NCBI GenBank assembly: GCA_016201435.1
Contig: JACQCT010000017.1
Coordinates: 1 to 45,343 of the forward strand
Length of the DNA: 45,343 bases
DNA from: Nitrososphaerota archaeon
GTDB taxonomy: Archaea; Thermoproteota; Nitrososphaeria; Nitrososphaerales; Nitrosopumilaceae
Reading direction: 5' to 3'
The translations under genes and the position numbers were made by a program. Of this stretch, positions 26,540-34,673 are shown piece after piece (positions within the stretch are counted from its first letter, which is position 1; the number at the start of each line of letters is the position of its first letter). Below the pieces are notes generated by a model. It was given only the letters and a program-made list of their open reading frames with translations, ran no database searches and was not told the origin of the DNA.

Positions 26540-27877
26540 ATGAACAGACGATACAGTATACTCTCTATTGCAGCAGTAGTTGCAGTAGCAGGAATATTGT
26601 TCGCTAGTACGTATTCACAGTCAGAAATGACTGCAACAAAATACGGAGTTTCTACAGTACAGGATAATTTGGTCCAGAAAATCAGTGATATGGGAGGAAT
26701 TGCATTACAAATGCCATCTGCATTTGCGCAAATCCCTCTAGATCAAATTGATTCAATGGTACAACAGGGACGTCATGTAGTGGAAGTCCAATTGACAGCA
26801 CAAAGTGTTGACTTGCCCATAATGGGCGGTGGAAAATACCACGCAATGACCTTTAACGGTCAAGTCCCAGCTCCAACAATAAGAGCTACACAAGGAGACA
26901 TTATCAAAATGACTCTTACTGTACCATCAACCGAATTGACTCCACATGGAAACGATATGCACGCGTCTCAAATGTCTGCAGTGCCAAACTTTGGTGCAGT
27001 TAAGCCAGGAGAATCCAAAACATTTGCTTACGTTGCCGAAGTACCTGGTACATTCAAGTATCATTGCTCAGGTGTCAATGTAGCTGCAATGGATCAACAT
27101 GTCCTTTCAGGAATGTATGGATTAACAATTGTTGATCCACTGAATGGATACCACAATCTCTTGGTTACAAAGACCAAAGTAGTTAATGGCCAAGTAATGT
27201 TAGACAGACAAATTGTTCCGGCAGATGCTAAAGAATTTGTGTTAGAGTACAACCAATTGTACTTGACCGCAGATGGTAGCTATGACCAGCAAGCAATGTT
27301 TGATCACAAAACAACACAAACTGTTGTGAACGGATTTGCATTTGGATATACTCCCAACGCAGACATTAACAAATTGGTCAAAGGCGATGAAAAACAAAAC
27401 ATATTTGTCGCACAGCCTTGGAACGATGCAGCACTCAAACAGTATCAAGGACACCCATTGTTTGTTGATACTGGTGTTCACTACAGAATCTTTGTTGAAA
27501 ACCAAGGAAACATGCCCGTTTTCTTCCACATAGTAGGTGAGATAATGGACCGTGTTACACAAGGAAACGTAGTACAAGCTCAGGGAACTGAAACTTGGAA
27601 CATTGGTGGCTCACAAGGTGCAACAATAGATGTCGTATTTGATAATCCAGGTGCGTATGTTGCAGTTAACCATGACTATGCAGCAATCTTCAGCGGTGCA
27701 GCAACAGTATTTGTTGCAGGTGACCCATTCAAATTGGGATACGGTCCAGGCGATATGCCAAACCCATCTGATGCGGTTCCTCCATTAGGCAAGAATAGCA
27801 TTCCACAAAAGGAAGTTGTTCACTGTCTATGTACTGACGATCAAGCAGCAACAATAGCGAAACAAATCGGTGGTTAA
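26540..27877 (+). CDS. nirK: Copper nitrite reductase-like multicopper protein (thaumarchaeal NirK family)
   Basis: Exported cupredoxin protein. A hydrophobic N-terminus (residues 8-24) and a later AFAQ cleavage-like site suggest extracytoplasmic location. Type 1 copper ligands by eye: His136, Cys176, His187, Met192. Type 2 ligands: His141, His175 and His378 (VNHD). The active-site Asp is Asp139 in HGNDMH. The second catalytic residue of classical NirK, His in the IGGHGD segment, aligns with Ile335 (HIVGEIMDRV), so it appears missing. Residues 400-445 add a tail containing HCLC. Highly expressed in many ammonia-oxidising archaea; the exact reaction of this copy is uncertain. Confidence 0.85.
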   Translation: MNRRYSILSIAAVVAVAGILFASTYSQSEMTATKYGVSTVQDNLVQKISDMGGIALQMPSAFAQIPLDQIDSMVQQGRHVVEVQLTAQSVDLPIMGGGKYHAMTFNGQVPAPTIRATQGDIIKMTLTVPSTELTPHGNDMHASQMSAVPNFGAVKPGESKTFAYVAEVPGTFKYHCSGVNVAAMDQHVLSGMYGLTIVDPLNGYHNLLVTKTKVVNGQVMLDRQIVPADAKEFVLEYNQLYLTADGSYDQQAMFDHKTTQTVVNGFAFGYTPNADINKLVKGDEKQNIFVAQPWNDAALKQYQGHPLFVDTGVHYRIFVENQGNMPVFFHIVGEIMDRVTQGNVVQAQGTETWNIGGSQGATIDVVFDNPGAYVAVNHDYAAIFSGAATVFVAGDPFKLGYGPGDMPNPSDAVPPLGKNSIPQKEVVHCLCTDDQAATIAKQIGG

Positions 27878-27888
27878 AACCCCAAAAT

Positions 27889-27909
27889 CTTCTTTTTTGT
27901 TTTTATTTC
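27889..27909 (+). terminator. T-rich terminator after nirK
   Basis: CTTCTTTTTTGTTTTTATTTC, twelve bases after the nirK stop. Oligo-T stretches are the usual archaeal stop signal for transcription. No hairpin is needed or seen. Confidence 0.6.
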
Positions 27910-27947
27910 ACACAATGATTATATTCTGTACTTGATGGTTTTCTTGC

Positions 27948-28880
27948 ATGTCGATGAATCAGTCAGTATTAATTTGTGATCAGGTTGCACCAATTCTAAA
28001 TGATATTTTACAAAAAAATGGTCTCAAAATTACATATGAGCCTGAAATTACCCCAGATCAAATAAAAGAAAAGATCGGCAACTTTGACATTGTTGTAGTT
28101 AGAAGTAGAACAAAGATCACAAAAGAAATGATTGACAAAGCAAACAAATGTAAAATAATTGCACGAGTAGGTGTAGGACTAGATAACATTGATGTAGGTG
28201 CCGCAAAGACAAAGGGAATTCGAGTCATCAATGCAGTAGAAGGTGCAATGAATGCAGTAGCGGAACTCGTTTTAGGATTAATGCTTTCACTAGCTAGGGA
28301 AATTCCAAGAGCTGACAGAGAAATTCGAAATGGAAAGTGGTTAAAAAAAGAACTAATGGGAACTGAGCTTTCTGGAAAATATCTTGGAATTGTTGGACTT
28401 GGGAACATAGGAAAAAAACTAGCCAAACATGCAAGAGCACTAAACATGAATATCATTGGTTATGATGTAATTCCAATACCTGAAGATTTTTCGCGTGATG
28501 TAGGTTTAATAAAAGCAGATCTTGATACACTAATTTCTAGTGCAGATTACATATCTTTTCACATTCCATTTACAGAAAGCACACATCATCTTGTAAACTC
28601 ACAACTACTTGCAAAGATGAAAAAGAATGCATGTCTTATCAACACATCTAGGGGTGAAATAATTGATGAGAATGCATTGTATGATGCACTAAAAGAAGGA
28701 AAAATTGCAGGTGCCGCCTTGGACGTTTTTGAGTCTGAACCTGCCACTGGAAACAAACTTGCAACACTATCAAATGTAATCTGTACTCCTCACATAGGTG
28801 CTCAGACAAAGGAAGCTCAGGCTTTAGCTGCAAATGTTATAGCAGAAAAGATAATAATGATTTTACGTGGTATTTTGTAA
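27948..28880 (+). CDS. serA: D-3-phosphoglycerate dehydrogenase-like protein
   Basis: NAD-dependent 2-hydroxyacid dehydrogenase, probably the first step of serine synthesis. The Rossmann motif YLGIVGLGNIGKKLAKHARAL, the substrate Arg in VVVRSRTKI, LINTSRGEIIDENAL and the catalytic HIG (CTPHIGAQTKEA) are all present. At 310 residues it lacks the C-terminal ACT or intervening domains of longer SerA proteins, as in many archaea. Other 2-hydroxyacid dehydrogenases share the fold. It is the last core gene before the integrase-led accessory region. Confidence 0.88.
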   Translation: MSMNQSVLICDQVAPILNDILQKNGLKITYEPEITPDQIKEKIGNFDIVVVRSRTKITKEMIDKANKCKIIARVGVGLDNIDVGAAKTKGIRVINAVEGAMNAVAELVLGLMLSLAREIPRADREIRNGKWLKKELMGTELSGKYLGIVGLGNIGKKLAKHARALNMNIIGYDVIPIPEDFSRDVGLIKADLDTLISSADYISFHIPFTESTHHLVNSQLLAKMKKNACLINTSRGEIIDENALYDALKEGKIAGAALDVFESEPATGNKLATLSNVICTPHIGAQTKEAQALAANVIAEKIIMILRGIL

Positions 28881-28912
28881 GACTTTATTATCCATCACGT
28901 GATTTTCTATGC

Positions 28913-30403
28913 GTGAATAGACAGCAATACATCTGCCTAAAGAAGCTAAATCCACAAATCAAGACACGAAAACAATTCATACAGATTTTATCATTATTAG
29001 AAGAGAATCAAGAATTTACAGTTGATACAATTATTCCACGTCTTCCAAAGCTAAGAACTAGCAATCAAAGTACGATTGAAGATAATGTAACACGGGCAAT
29101 ACGCTTTGGAAAGTCAATTGGAATCATAAAGGAAAAACAGACACAAAAAATCACACTAAAACAGTTTAGGACATTACAGACCATTACAAACCTGCAAAAA
29201 CAGCTAAAAAAATCTAGAATCATAAATGGCTCTGAATCTGAAAAAATAAGCGGAACTTTCAAGGCATACTCCAACGAGCTTTGGCATTTTTCAAACTGGC
29301 TGGAAACTAAAACGATCACACTAGAACAAGAGATCAAGCTTGAATCAGGCCAATACACAAAGGAAACTCAAGAGGTACAAATTGAGGACATTGAACACTT
29401 TTTGGACTTGTACAAAAATGCCATTTCGAACAAAGAGAATACAAAGTTTGTACGAATGTGCTTGGACTATCTCCAACAAGAGTCATTTTCCAAGTATTCT
29501 GCCTCAAAAATGAATATCATATTTTCTGCAATCAAGGCTTACTTTAGGGCAAATCTATCCAGTATTGAAATACCGTACAACCCAAAGAACAACCATGTTG
29601 AGATTCTAGAGGAAAACAAACAAGAAGTAATATTGACACTGGATGACCTGTTCAAGATCCTAACTCAGGGCAGGCCAAGCATTACACAAAAGGCTGTGAT
29701 AATATCCAAATTTCAAAGGGGTTTGGATGACTCTACCTTTGCAGACCGATTTAACTATGTGATCTGGGATGAATTGGTAAAGTTCTTTGGTTCTCCAGAA
29801 TTCGAATCTTGGAATTTTTCACTATGTCCGATGCCAGTATGGCTCACAAGAGTCAAGACTGGCTACTATCATCTGGGATTCTTGGATGTTGATGCCATAC
29901 GTATAATCCAAGACTATCTTCGATTCATGAAAGTCAAAAAAGGCAAAGTATTCCAAGCTCACGAACCATTATTCTTAACAACCAAAGGGAAGCCAGTAAG
30001 TACACAATGGGTATCAAAACTCATTCCAGAACTGGCAAAAAATGCAGGAGTACAAAAGATTCTCACATACTACAAGACCAACATAAAGCGAAATGCCAAG
30101 ACCTCGCACGAGCTAAGGGACTTATTAAAATCAATCATGATTAGTCAGGGTTTGCCAACATGGCTCTGTGAGATGTGTATAGGTCACAAAGTAGCAGACA
30201 GTTATGAGAAACAGGCTCAGCTATTCCCGGAACAGCCCAGAAACGAGTACATGAAAATATCAAAAACAATTAACATATTCACGAAGACCTCACAGAAGCT
30301 AAACACCCAAGAAACTGAACTTGAAATTATTCATGATGAGCAAACTAGAATGAAACAAATGATCGAAAACATCCAAAAACAATTAAAGTTTCAAGACCAA
30401 TAA
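28913..30403 (+). CDS. Tyrosine recombinase / integrase
   Basis: A 496-residue site-specific recombinase. The C-terminal catalytic domain (about 230-440) shows the Arg in KFQRGLDDSTFADRF, Lys in STQWVSKL, the HxxR box SHELRD, a later His (GHKVAD) and a tyrosine in RNEYMK. The N-terminal half carries an HTH-like segment and a SAM-like core-binding region (about 130-215). A coiled coil ends the protein. Start is GTG, 32 bases after serA. It probably integrated the accessory segment to its right, although no flanking att repeat was identified. Confidence 0.88.
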   Translation: MNRQQYICLKKLNPQIKTRKQFIQILSLLEENQEFTVDTIIPRLPKLRTSNQSTIEDNVTRAIRFGKSIGIIKEKQTQKITLKQFRTLQTITNLQKQLKKSRIINGSESEKISGTFKAYSNELWHFSNWLETKTITLEQEIKLESGQYTKETQEVQIEDIEHFLDLYKNAISNKENTKFVRMCLDYLQQESFSKYSASKMNIIFSAIKAYFRANLSSIEIPYNPKNNHVEILEENKQEVILTLDDLFKILTQGRPSITQKAVIISKFQRGLDDSTFADRFNYVIWDELVKFFGSPEFESWNFSLCPMPVWLTRVKTGYYHLGFLDVDAIRIIQDYLRFMKVKKGKVFQAHEPLFLTTKGKPVSTQWVSKLIPELAKNAGVQKILTYYKTNIKRNAKTSHELRDLLKSIMISQGLPTWLCEMCIGHKVADSYEKQAQLFPEQPRNEYMKISKTINIFTKTSQKLNTQETELEIIHDEQTRMKQMIENIQKQLKFQDQ

Positions 30404-31518
30404 TACCGTCTATTTTTCATTACAATCTTTTCATTCTTGTCTGGTAGTGTGATTTGACGTGCGTATTCATTGTGTGTTATTGTATTATTTACCGACATCC
30501 CAAACCAACCACTAGGTCTTGAAAAATCATTCATGATGGATTTTGTAATGGGGTGTGAAGGTCCTAATCTTTCCAAACTGTCCTGAATTGCTAATGCTGA
30601 AATTGTCTCTTGAATTTGATACAAGAGCCGATTTTTCACCGAATCTTCGTATTTATCTTCCCAAGTGAGTCTAGTCTTTATTTTTTTATTTCGTTTATTA
30701 ACATCAAGAATGGTTTTACGCAGTTTTGCAGAATCAAATATCTTGCAAGCTTCCAAGACACATTCGTTTGCAGCCTCAGTAATTTGCTCCTCTGAAGGAT
30801 TATCTGTTTGAAATTTCTCTTTGGCATATTTTATCTGGTTATCAGTATCAATTCCATCTCGAATCTTTTTTACGATTTGTGATATGGTCTTTCCTCCTGC
30901 AGCATCTGATATTTCTTCCCTGCTTTTTTTGTTGAGATTTTTATTAAGTTCATCTAGTCTGTCTGCAAGTAATTCTTGAGTGCCTTTATCTGTTCTGGGT
31001 TTGACATCTTCCTGTAAAAATGATCCAAATTCAACTCTCGTCTTTCTGTTCAATTTCTCTGAATATGCTAAGTAATCTTTCATTAAAACACATGATGATA
31101 AAATATCGGATAAAAGTCTTAGAAAATTATTCTGAATAAATTTGGTTGATGAAATACTTTCAGTCACACGTAATTGCTCATATATATTCTCGGTTCTTTT
31201 CATACCCACTAATTCAATAACATCCTTGTGGAATACTTTTCGTAGATTTGGATCTTTTTCAAGCTTATTAAAAAAATACATCAAATTAGCAAGTGATGGA
31301 AATATTATGTCATCTAGCATTTCAGATTTTTGACTGGAATACACATCTTTGTTATTTTTAGATATTCCATCGACTTTCCTCAATCTCTCATATTCACTTC
31401 TATCTCGCAAATATTTCACCAATTTTGGCTCTGGTTTTATAATCTTCTTCTTGTCTTTTTTATTATTTTCATTGGCTTTATTCGTATTTTTCCTGTCTTT
31501 CAAAATTAGACAGGACAA
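30391..31518 (-). CDS. Unknown coiled-coil-rich protein of the integrated element
   Basis: A 375-residue acidic/basic protein without a recognised domain. Residues 1-40 are Lys/Asn-rich and likely disordered. About 60-300 is predicted helical with many Lys-Glu runs (ELLADRLDELNKNLNKKSREE). The C-terminus (GWFGMSVNNTITHNEYARQI) is more ordered. Its end overlaps the integrase end by 13 bases on the opposite strand. It may be an element-specific protein; I cannot name a function. Confidence 0.6.
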   Translation of the reverse strand: MSCLILKDRKNTNKANENNKKDKKKIIKPEPKLVKYLRDRSEYERLRKVDGISKNNKDVYSSQKSEMLDDIIFPSLANLMYFFNKLEKDPNLRKVFHKDVIELVGMKRTENIYEQLRVTESISSTKFIQNNFLRLLSDILSSCVLMKDYLAYSEKLNRKTRVEFGSFLQEDVKPRTDKGTQELLADRLDELNKNLNKKSREEISDAAGGKTISQIVKKIRDGIDTDNQIKYAKEKFQTDNPSEEQITEAANECVLEACKIFDSAKLRKTILDVNKRNKKIKTRLTWEDKYEDSVKNRLLYQIQETISALAIQDSLERLGPSHPITKSIMNDFSRPSGWFGMSVNNTITHNEYARQITLPDKNEKIVMKNRRYYWS

Positions 31519-31544
31519 ATTAGCTAGACCAGCTAATTAATGTT

Positions 31545-31712
31545 ATGATTAACGAATTAAAAATTCGACATACAAATCTGATAAAAACAGGATCTCTCTC
31601 GATAATTATTCCTAAACAGTTTGCCCAAGATATTGGAATCTATGCTCATAAGCTGAATGTGATTATTGAAAAACATGGCAAGTCTGTTGTGATTAGAAAA
31701 CTGGGAGTCTAA
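31545..31712 (+). CDS. AbrB/SpoVT-like DNA-binding mini-protein
   Basis: A 55-residue protein: LKIRHTNLIKTGSLSIIIPK followed by a helix and EKHGKSVVIRKLGV. The sequence resembles a swapped-hairpin AbrB fold (strand, SLSIIIP, helix, strand). Such proteins act as transcription factors or antitoxins. It is followed 4 bases later by the zinc-ribbon gene, so they may share an mRNA. Too short for an automatic call, but the pattern is good. Confidence 0.6.
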   Translation: MINELKIRHTNLIKTGSLSIIIPKQFAQDIGIYAHKLNVIIEKHGKSVVIRKLGV

Positions 31713-31716
31713 ATAT

Positions 31717-31956
31717 TTGTTTGATTGTAGACTACTAAAATCAATTAAGCAAGGAAATAATCAATGCTGTGATAACATTCCTGCTTTTAGAATAACCTAT
31801 CAGAATAATCAAATCTGGCTAGTCTGTTCTCACTGTTTTGAATTCACTCCGTGGAATCGATTTATCAAATTACGGGTTAGTATCAATTCAAAAGGTGATA
31901 GGAGATCACAGGTTGCAAGACCTAAAGTTGCAAGGAGAACAAGATTTGATTCATAA
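31717..31956 (+). CDS. Small zinc-ribbon-like protein
   Basis: A 79-residue protein starting at TTG. NQCCDN near residue 17 and LVCSHCFEF near residue 37 give a four-cysteine zinc site, and the C-terminal 25 residues are strongly basic (RRSQVARPKVARRTRF). Likely nucleic-acid binding. The 3' end overlaps the next gene by about 11 bases if that gene begins at 31946. Function unknown. Confidence 0.55.
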   Translation: MFDCRLLKSIKQGNNQCCDNIPAFRITYQNNQIWLVCSHCFEFTPWNRFIKLRVSINSKGDRRSQVARPKVARRTRFDS

Positions 31957-32791
31957 GAAAAGTAACAGATCAGTAACGGATCGTCGTAACGGATCACGAT
32001 ATGACATTGATCAATTTTACAAAAGGGCTCTGTACATATGTGAAAAAGAAAAGAGGCCCTTCTCTTTTACTGACTATGAGAACCTGACACAAGGTAACTT
32101 TAGACAATACATTCACAGATCAAGAGATAAAATAGAGACTGTGAAAAAGGGCAGGCCTACATTATACAAGGTCAAAGGAATAGAACTTGCAGGGGACTCT
32201 CATCGTATAACGAATAGGGGAACGGGGGGTATTCCAGAATTTGATCACCTGTTGGAATCTCTTAGAGACCAACCTCCAATGATTCATGATATTCATCTAA
32301 AGTTTGAATCGGATGTACACTCAAAGCTTGTTTCCATGGGGTTATCGGTTAATCCTACCAATCATGCTATCGAGAACTTGAGATACGCTTCACTTGACAA
32401 TAATATCAATACAAAGATCTTGGTATATCCAAAGTTAACACTGATCATCATCGGATGTACTCTCAAACCATTCATCTATGATATCTCAGGAGTTTTGTCT
32501 CTATTTTCCCATCTATCGCAGGTCCAATTCTACTTATCTGGTCTCACAAACCATGAATCCACAATTCCAGATGTAAAAACTTGGATTGTAACACGCTATG
32601 ATTTCAATAAAGACGGTTCCGAATCAGTTAGTGGTGGGCCTTTCTGTCGTGAATTCGAAAACGTTTCAACTGGCCTTATTCGATTCTATCTAAAGAAGAT
32701 GCCAAATGGTGAAAGGATTCCAAGGCTTGAACAAACCAGGACACCTGGCAAATCGATTTCAGACATTGTGGAGGAAATCCTATCACAATGA
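31946..32791 (+). CDS. Unknown element protein with N-terminal wHTH-like segment
   Basis: The frame is open from TTG 31838, but that start would overlap the zinc-ribbon gene by 119 bases. I prefer TTG at 31946, 8 bases after AAGGAG (31932-31937), giving 281 residues. The N-terminal part (FSFTDYENLTQGNFRQYIHR then GRPTLYKVKG) reads like a winged helix. The rest is alpha/beta (HDIHLKFESDVHSKLV, TKILVYPKLTLIIIGCTL) without a recognised family. It sits in the same strand block as the terminase-like genes; a replication or packaging regulator is possible but unproven. Confidence 0.6.
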   Translation: MIHKKSNRSVTDRRNGSRYDIDQFYKRALYICEKEKRPFSFTDYENLTQGNFRQYIHRSRDKIETVKKGRPTLYKVKGIELAGDSHRITNRGTGGIPEFDHLLESLRDQPPMIHDIHLKFESDVHSKLVSMGLSVNPTNHAIENLRYASLDNNINTKILVYPKLTLIIIGCTLKPFIYDISGVLSLFSHLSQVQFYLSGLTNHESTIPDVKTWIVTRYDFNKDGSESVSGGPFCREFENVSTGLIRFYLKKMPNGERIPRLEQTRTPGKSISDIVEEILSQ

Positions 32792-32859
32792 TAAAATCTA
32801 CACCAAATGCATCGATAAAGGACAAAACTTCAGAGAAGCTGAACTTTTAGGAGAAAATT

Positions 32860-33249
32860 GTGCCTATGAAACCAATTGAAAGTGCAGTCCTTGATACCAT
32901 AATCATGAGATTAAACGAGACTAACAGCTTGGAATACATCCAGGACAAAGTCAAGAAAATAAGTGCAAGAAGATATTACGAAATCAAGGCCAAGCTGAAG
33001 GAAGATACTAAATCAAGACTTTATGAAATAGCAAAAGGTGGTTTTGCTCAACAGCATATGGAAAGAATAGACCAGCTGCAAATATGCCAGCGTCTTATGT
33101 GGGAACATTATCAAAAGATCTCAGACGATTGGAAGAAAATACTAGCTCTTGAAAAGATAGCAAGTCTACAACCCTATTTGTCAGCATACTATGAAGCATC
33201 AAAGAAGATATTAGAAAATGATTCCAAAGCGGGCAATAGTATATCCTGA
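32860..33249 (+). CDS. Small terminase subunit-like protein (tentative)
   Basis: A 129-residue all-helical protein. An HTH-like N-terminus (SLEYIQDKVKKISARRYYEI) is followed by long helices suited to oligomerisation (RLYEIAKGGFAQQHMERIDQ and later). It ends 1 base before the preferred start of the large terminase-like gene, and size, fold and position match viral TerS. No direct family motif was recognised, so the name rests on position and shape. Confidence 0.5.
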   Translation: MPMKPIESAVLDTIIMRLNETNSLEYIQDKVKKISARRYYEIKAKLKEDTKSRLYEIAKGGFAQQHMERIDQLQICQRLMWEHYQKISDDWKKILALEKIASLQPYLSAYYEASKKILENDSKAGNSIS

Positions 33250-33250
33250 G

Positions 33251-34249
33251 ATGTCTAAAGAGGTCGATAGTGAAGAGCTCTCACAAGCTCTAAATCTACC
33301 TACAAATGTTCCAGATGATTTGCAGACATTCTATGATGAACTTGAAAAGCCTTTTTTTCATTCTCTAACAAAAGAGCAGATAGTCAAACTAGCTCCATTG
33401 CAATTATCATTATGGAAAGATCACTTTCAGCACAATAAACTTCTTGTATTAAAATCACAAAAGATAGGAATTTCATCAGTATGTATTCTTATTACTCTAT
33501 GGCACGCCTTGAGGGATTGCCGAGGAATGGAGCTTATCATCAATGCACAGTCAGACGAGCAAGCAAAGACTCATGCACACGATCTAAGGCAGATATTATT
33601 AGGTTCTGCAAAATACAGAGATTATCTCATTCAATCAAATTTTACTGCTCTGGGACTTTTGAAAGACGAAGTTACTAAAGTAAGAACAATTTGGATTCAC
33701 AATCCAGACAATCTAAAAAGGCCAACTAAAATAATCATAGTCGGTATGAGTCCAGGAGCTTTGCTGTCTCACAAGAAAGTAGCTTTTGAATGGAGTTCTG
33801 ATATTACCATATCTGATAGAACACCTGAACAACAAAACAGAGTATGGGCAGCTTTGCTATCCAGAGTTGCAAACAGTCAAGGGCCAGTAATTGTAGAGTG
33901 TCCTGCACGAGCTCCAAGTGGTCCAGTATATGATGAATATGATAGATTTCAAAAGAATCTAGATGATAAAACAAAGAAATCAAAAATCAGAAAGAAACAT
34001 GCTTTTCATGTAGAAATCTATGGTTATGAGCTAGGCCTCCGAGACAAATTCTTCACTAAAGATTTTATTGAAGCAGAGAAAATCAGGTTAGGCCCATTAT
34101 TTGGAACTTTCTACAATGCAGACTTTTTCGCATCAGGTTCTACATGGTACAAGCGAGAACATTTTGAAAATGAAACTCAGGAGGCATCCGATATCTGGAT
34201 GATGTTTAATCCTACTGATGATACAATTTCAGATGTATCCGATGACTAG
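33251..34249 (+). CDS. Large terminase ATPase-like protein lacking the nuclease domain
   Basis: ATPase module of a viral DNA-packaging motor. LLVLKSQKIGISS matches the deviant Walker A of terminases (K-x-R-Q-x-G-I-S type). ELIINAQSDEQAKTHAHDL is the following conserved helix, VAFEWSSDITI stands where Walker B is expected, and IVECPARAPSGPVYDEY is the coupling-motif region. I choose ATG 33251 (1 base after the previous stop) over 33218. At 332 residues it ends before the RNase H-like nuclease domain of normal TerL (usually 400-600 residues). The Walker B lacks a canonical DE. Remnant or packaging-only variant. Confidence 0.65.
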   Translation: MSKEVDSEELSQALNLPTNVPDDLQTFYDELEKPFFHSLTKEQIVKLAPLQLSLWKDHFQHNKLLVLKSQKIGISSVCILITLWHALRDCRGMELIINAQSDEQAKTHAHDLRQILLGSAKYRDYLIQSNFTALGLLKDEVTKVRTIWIHNPDNLKRPTKIIIVGMSPGALLSHKKVAFEWSSDITISDRTPEQQNRVWAALLSRVANSQGPVIVECPARAPSGPVYDEYDRFQKNLDDKTKKSKIRKKHAFHVEIYGYELGLRDKFFTKDFIEAEKIRLGPLFGTFYNADFFASGSTWYKREHFENETQEASDIWMMFNPTDDTISDVSDD

Positions 34250-34320
34250 CTCTATACTCAATGATAAATATCGTAATTGATTAGACAATTAATGTTTGAT
34301 GGTGATGATCATTTACTGGG

Positions 34321-34575
34321 TCAGATTGAATTCAGTATTTCTTTACCTTCTTTAGTAAGATCATACAGCTTGCCTTTCTTTAGTTTAGGAGTTAGACAAA
34401 CAGCGATATTCATCTTAGATAACTCTTTCAAGGTTGTACTAACATGTGTTGGATATATGCCAGTTTTCTCTGAGATGCTATTAGGCGTTAATGCCTTTTC
34501 TTTTAAAGCTTGCAATACTTTCTTTCGGTAATTGCTTGCAAGTACATATCCTATAAGATGTGCTCTCTCATTCAA
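34321..34575 (-). CDS. Winged-helix transcription regulator
   Basis: An 84-residue ArsR/MarR-type wHTH: ASNYRKKVLQALKEKALTP, then ISEKTGIYPTHVSTTLKEL (recognition helix) and the wing KKGKLYDLTKEGKEIL. No effector domain. It is divergent from the exported cyclophilin, with about 100 bases between their starts, and may control that gene or itself. Confidence 0.85.
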   Translation of the reverse strand: MNERAHLIGYVLASNYRKKVLQALKEKALTPNSISEKTGIYPTHVSTTLKELSKMNIAVCLTPKLKKGKLYDLTKEGKEILNSI

Positions 34576-34673
34576 GTAGTTATCTTGTAACTATCTCGTA
34601 GCCTTCGTTTTCTTTGTTATTACGAGTTACATACAAAATGATTACTATATAATTACAATATTGATAGTTTGAG

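Noticed and set aside
31838-31945. Longer start for the wHTH-like element protein.
   Set aside because: It would overlap the zinc-ribbon gene by 119 bases; TTG at 31946 has an AAGGAG at good distance.
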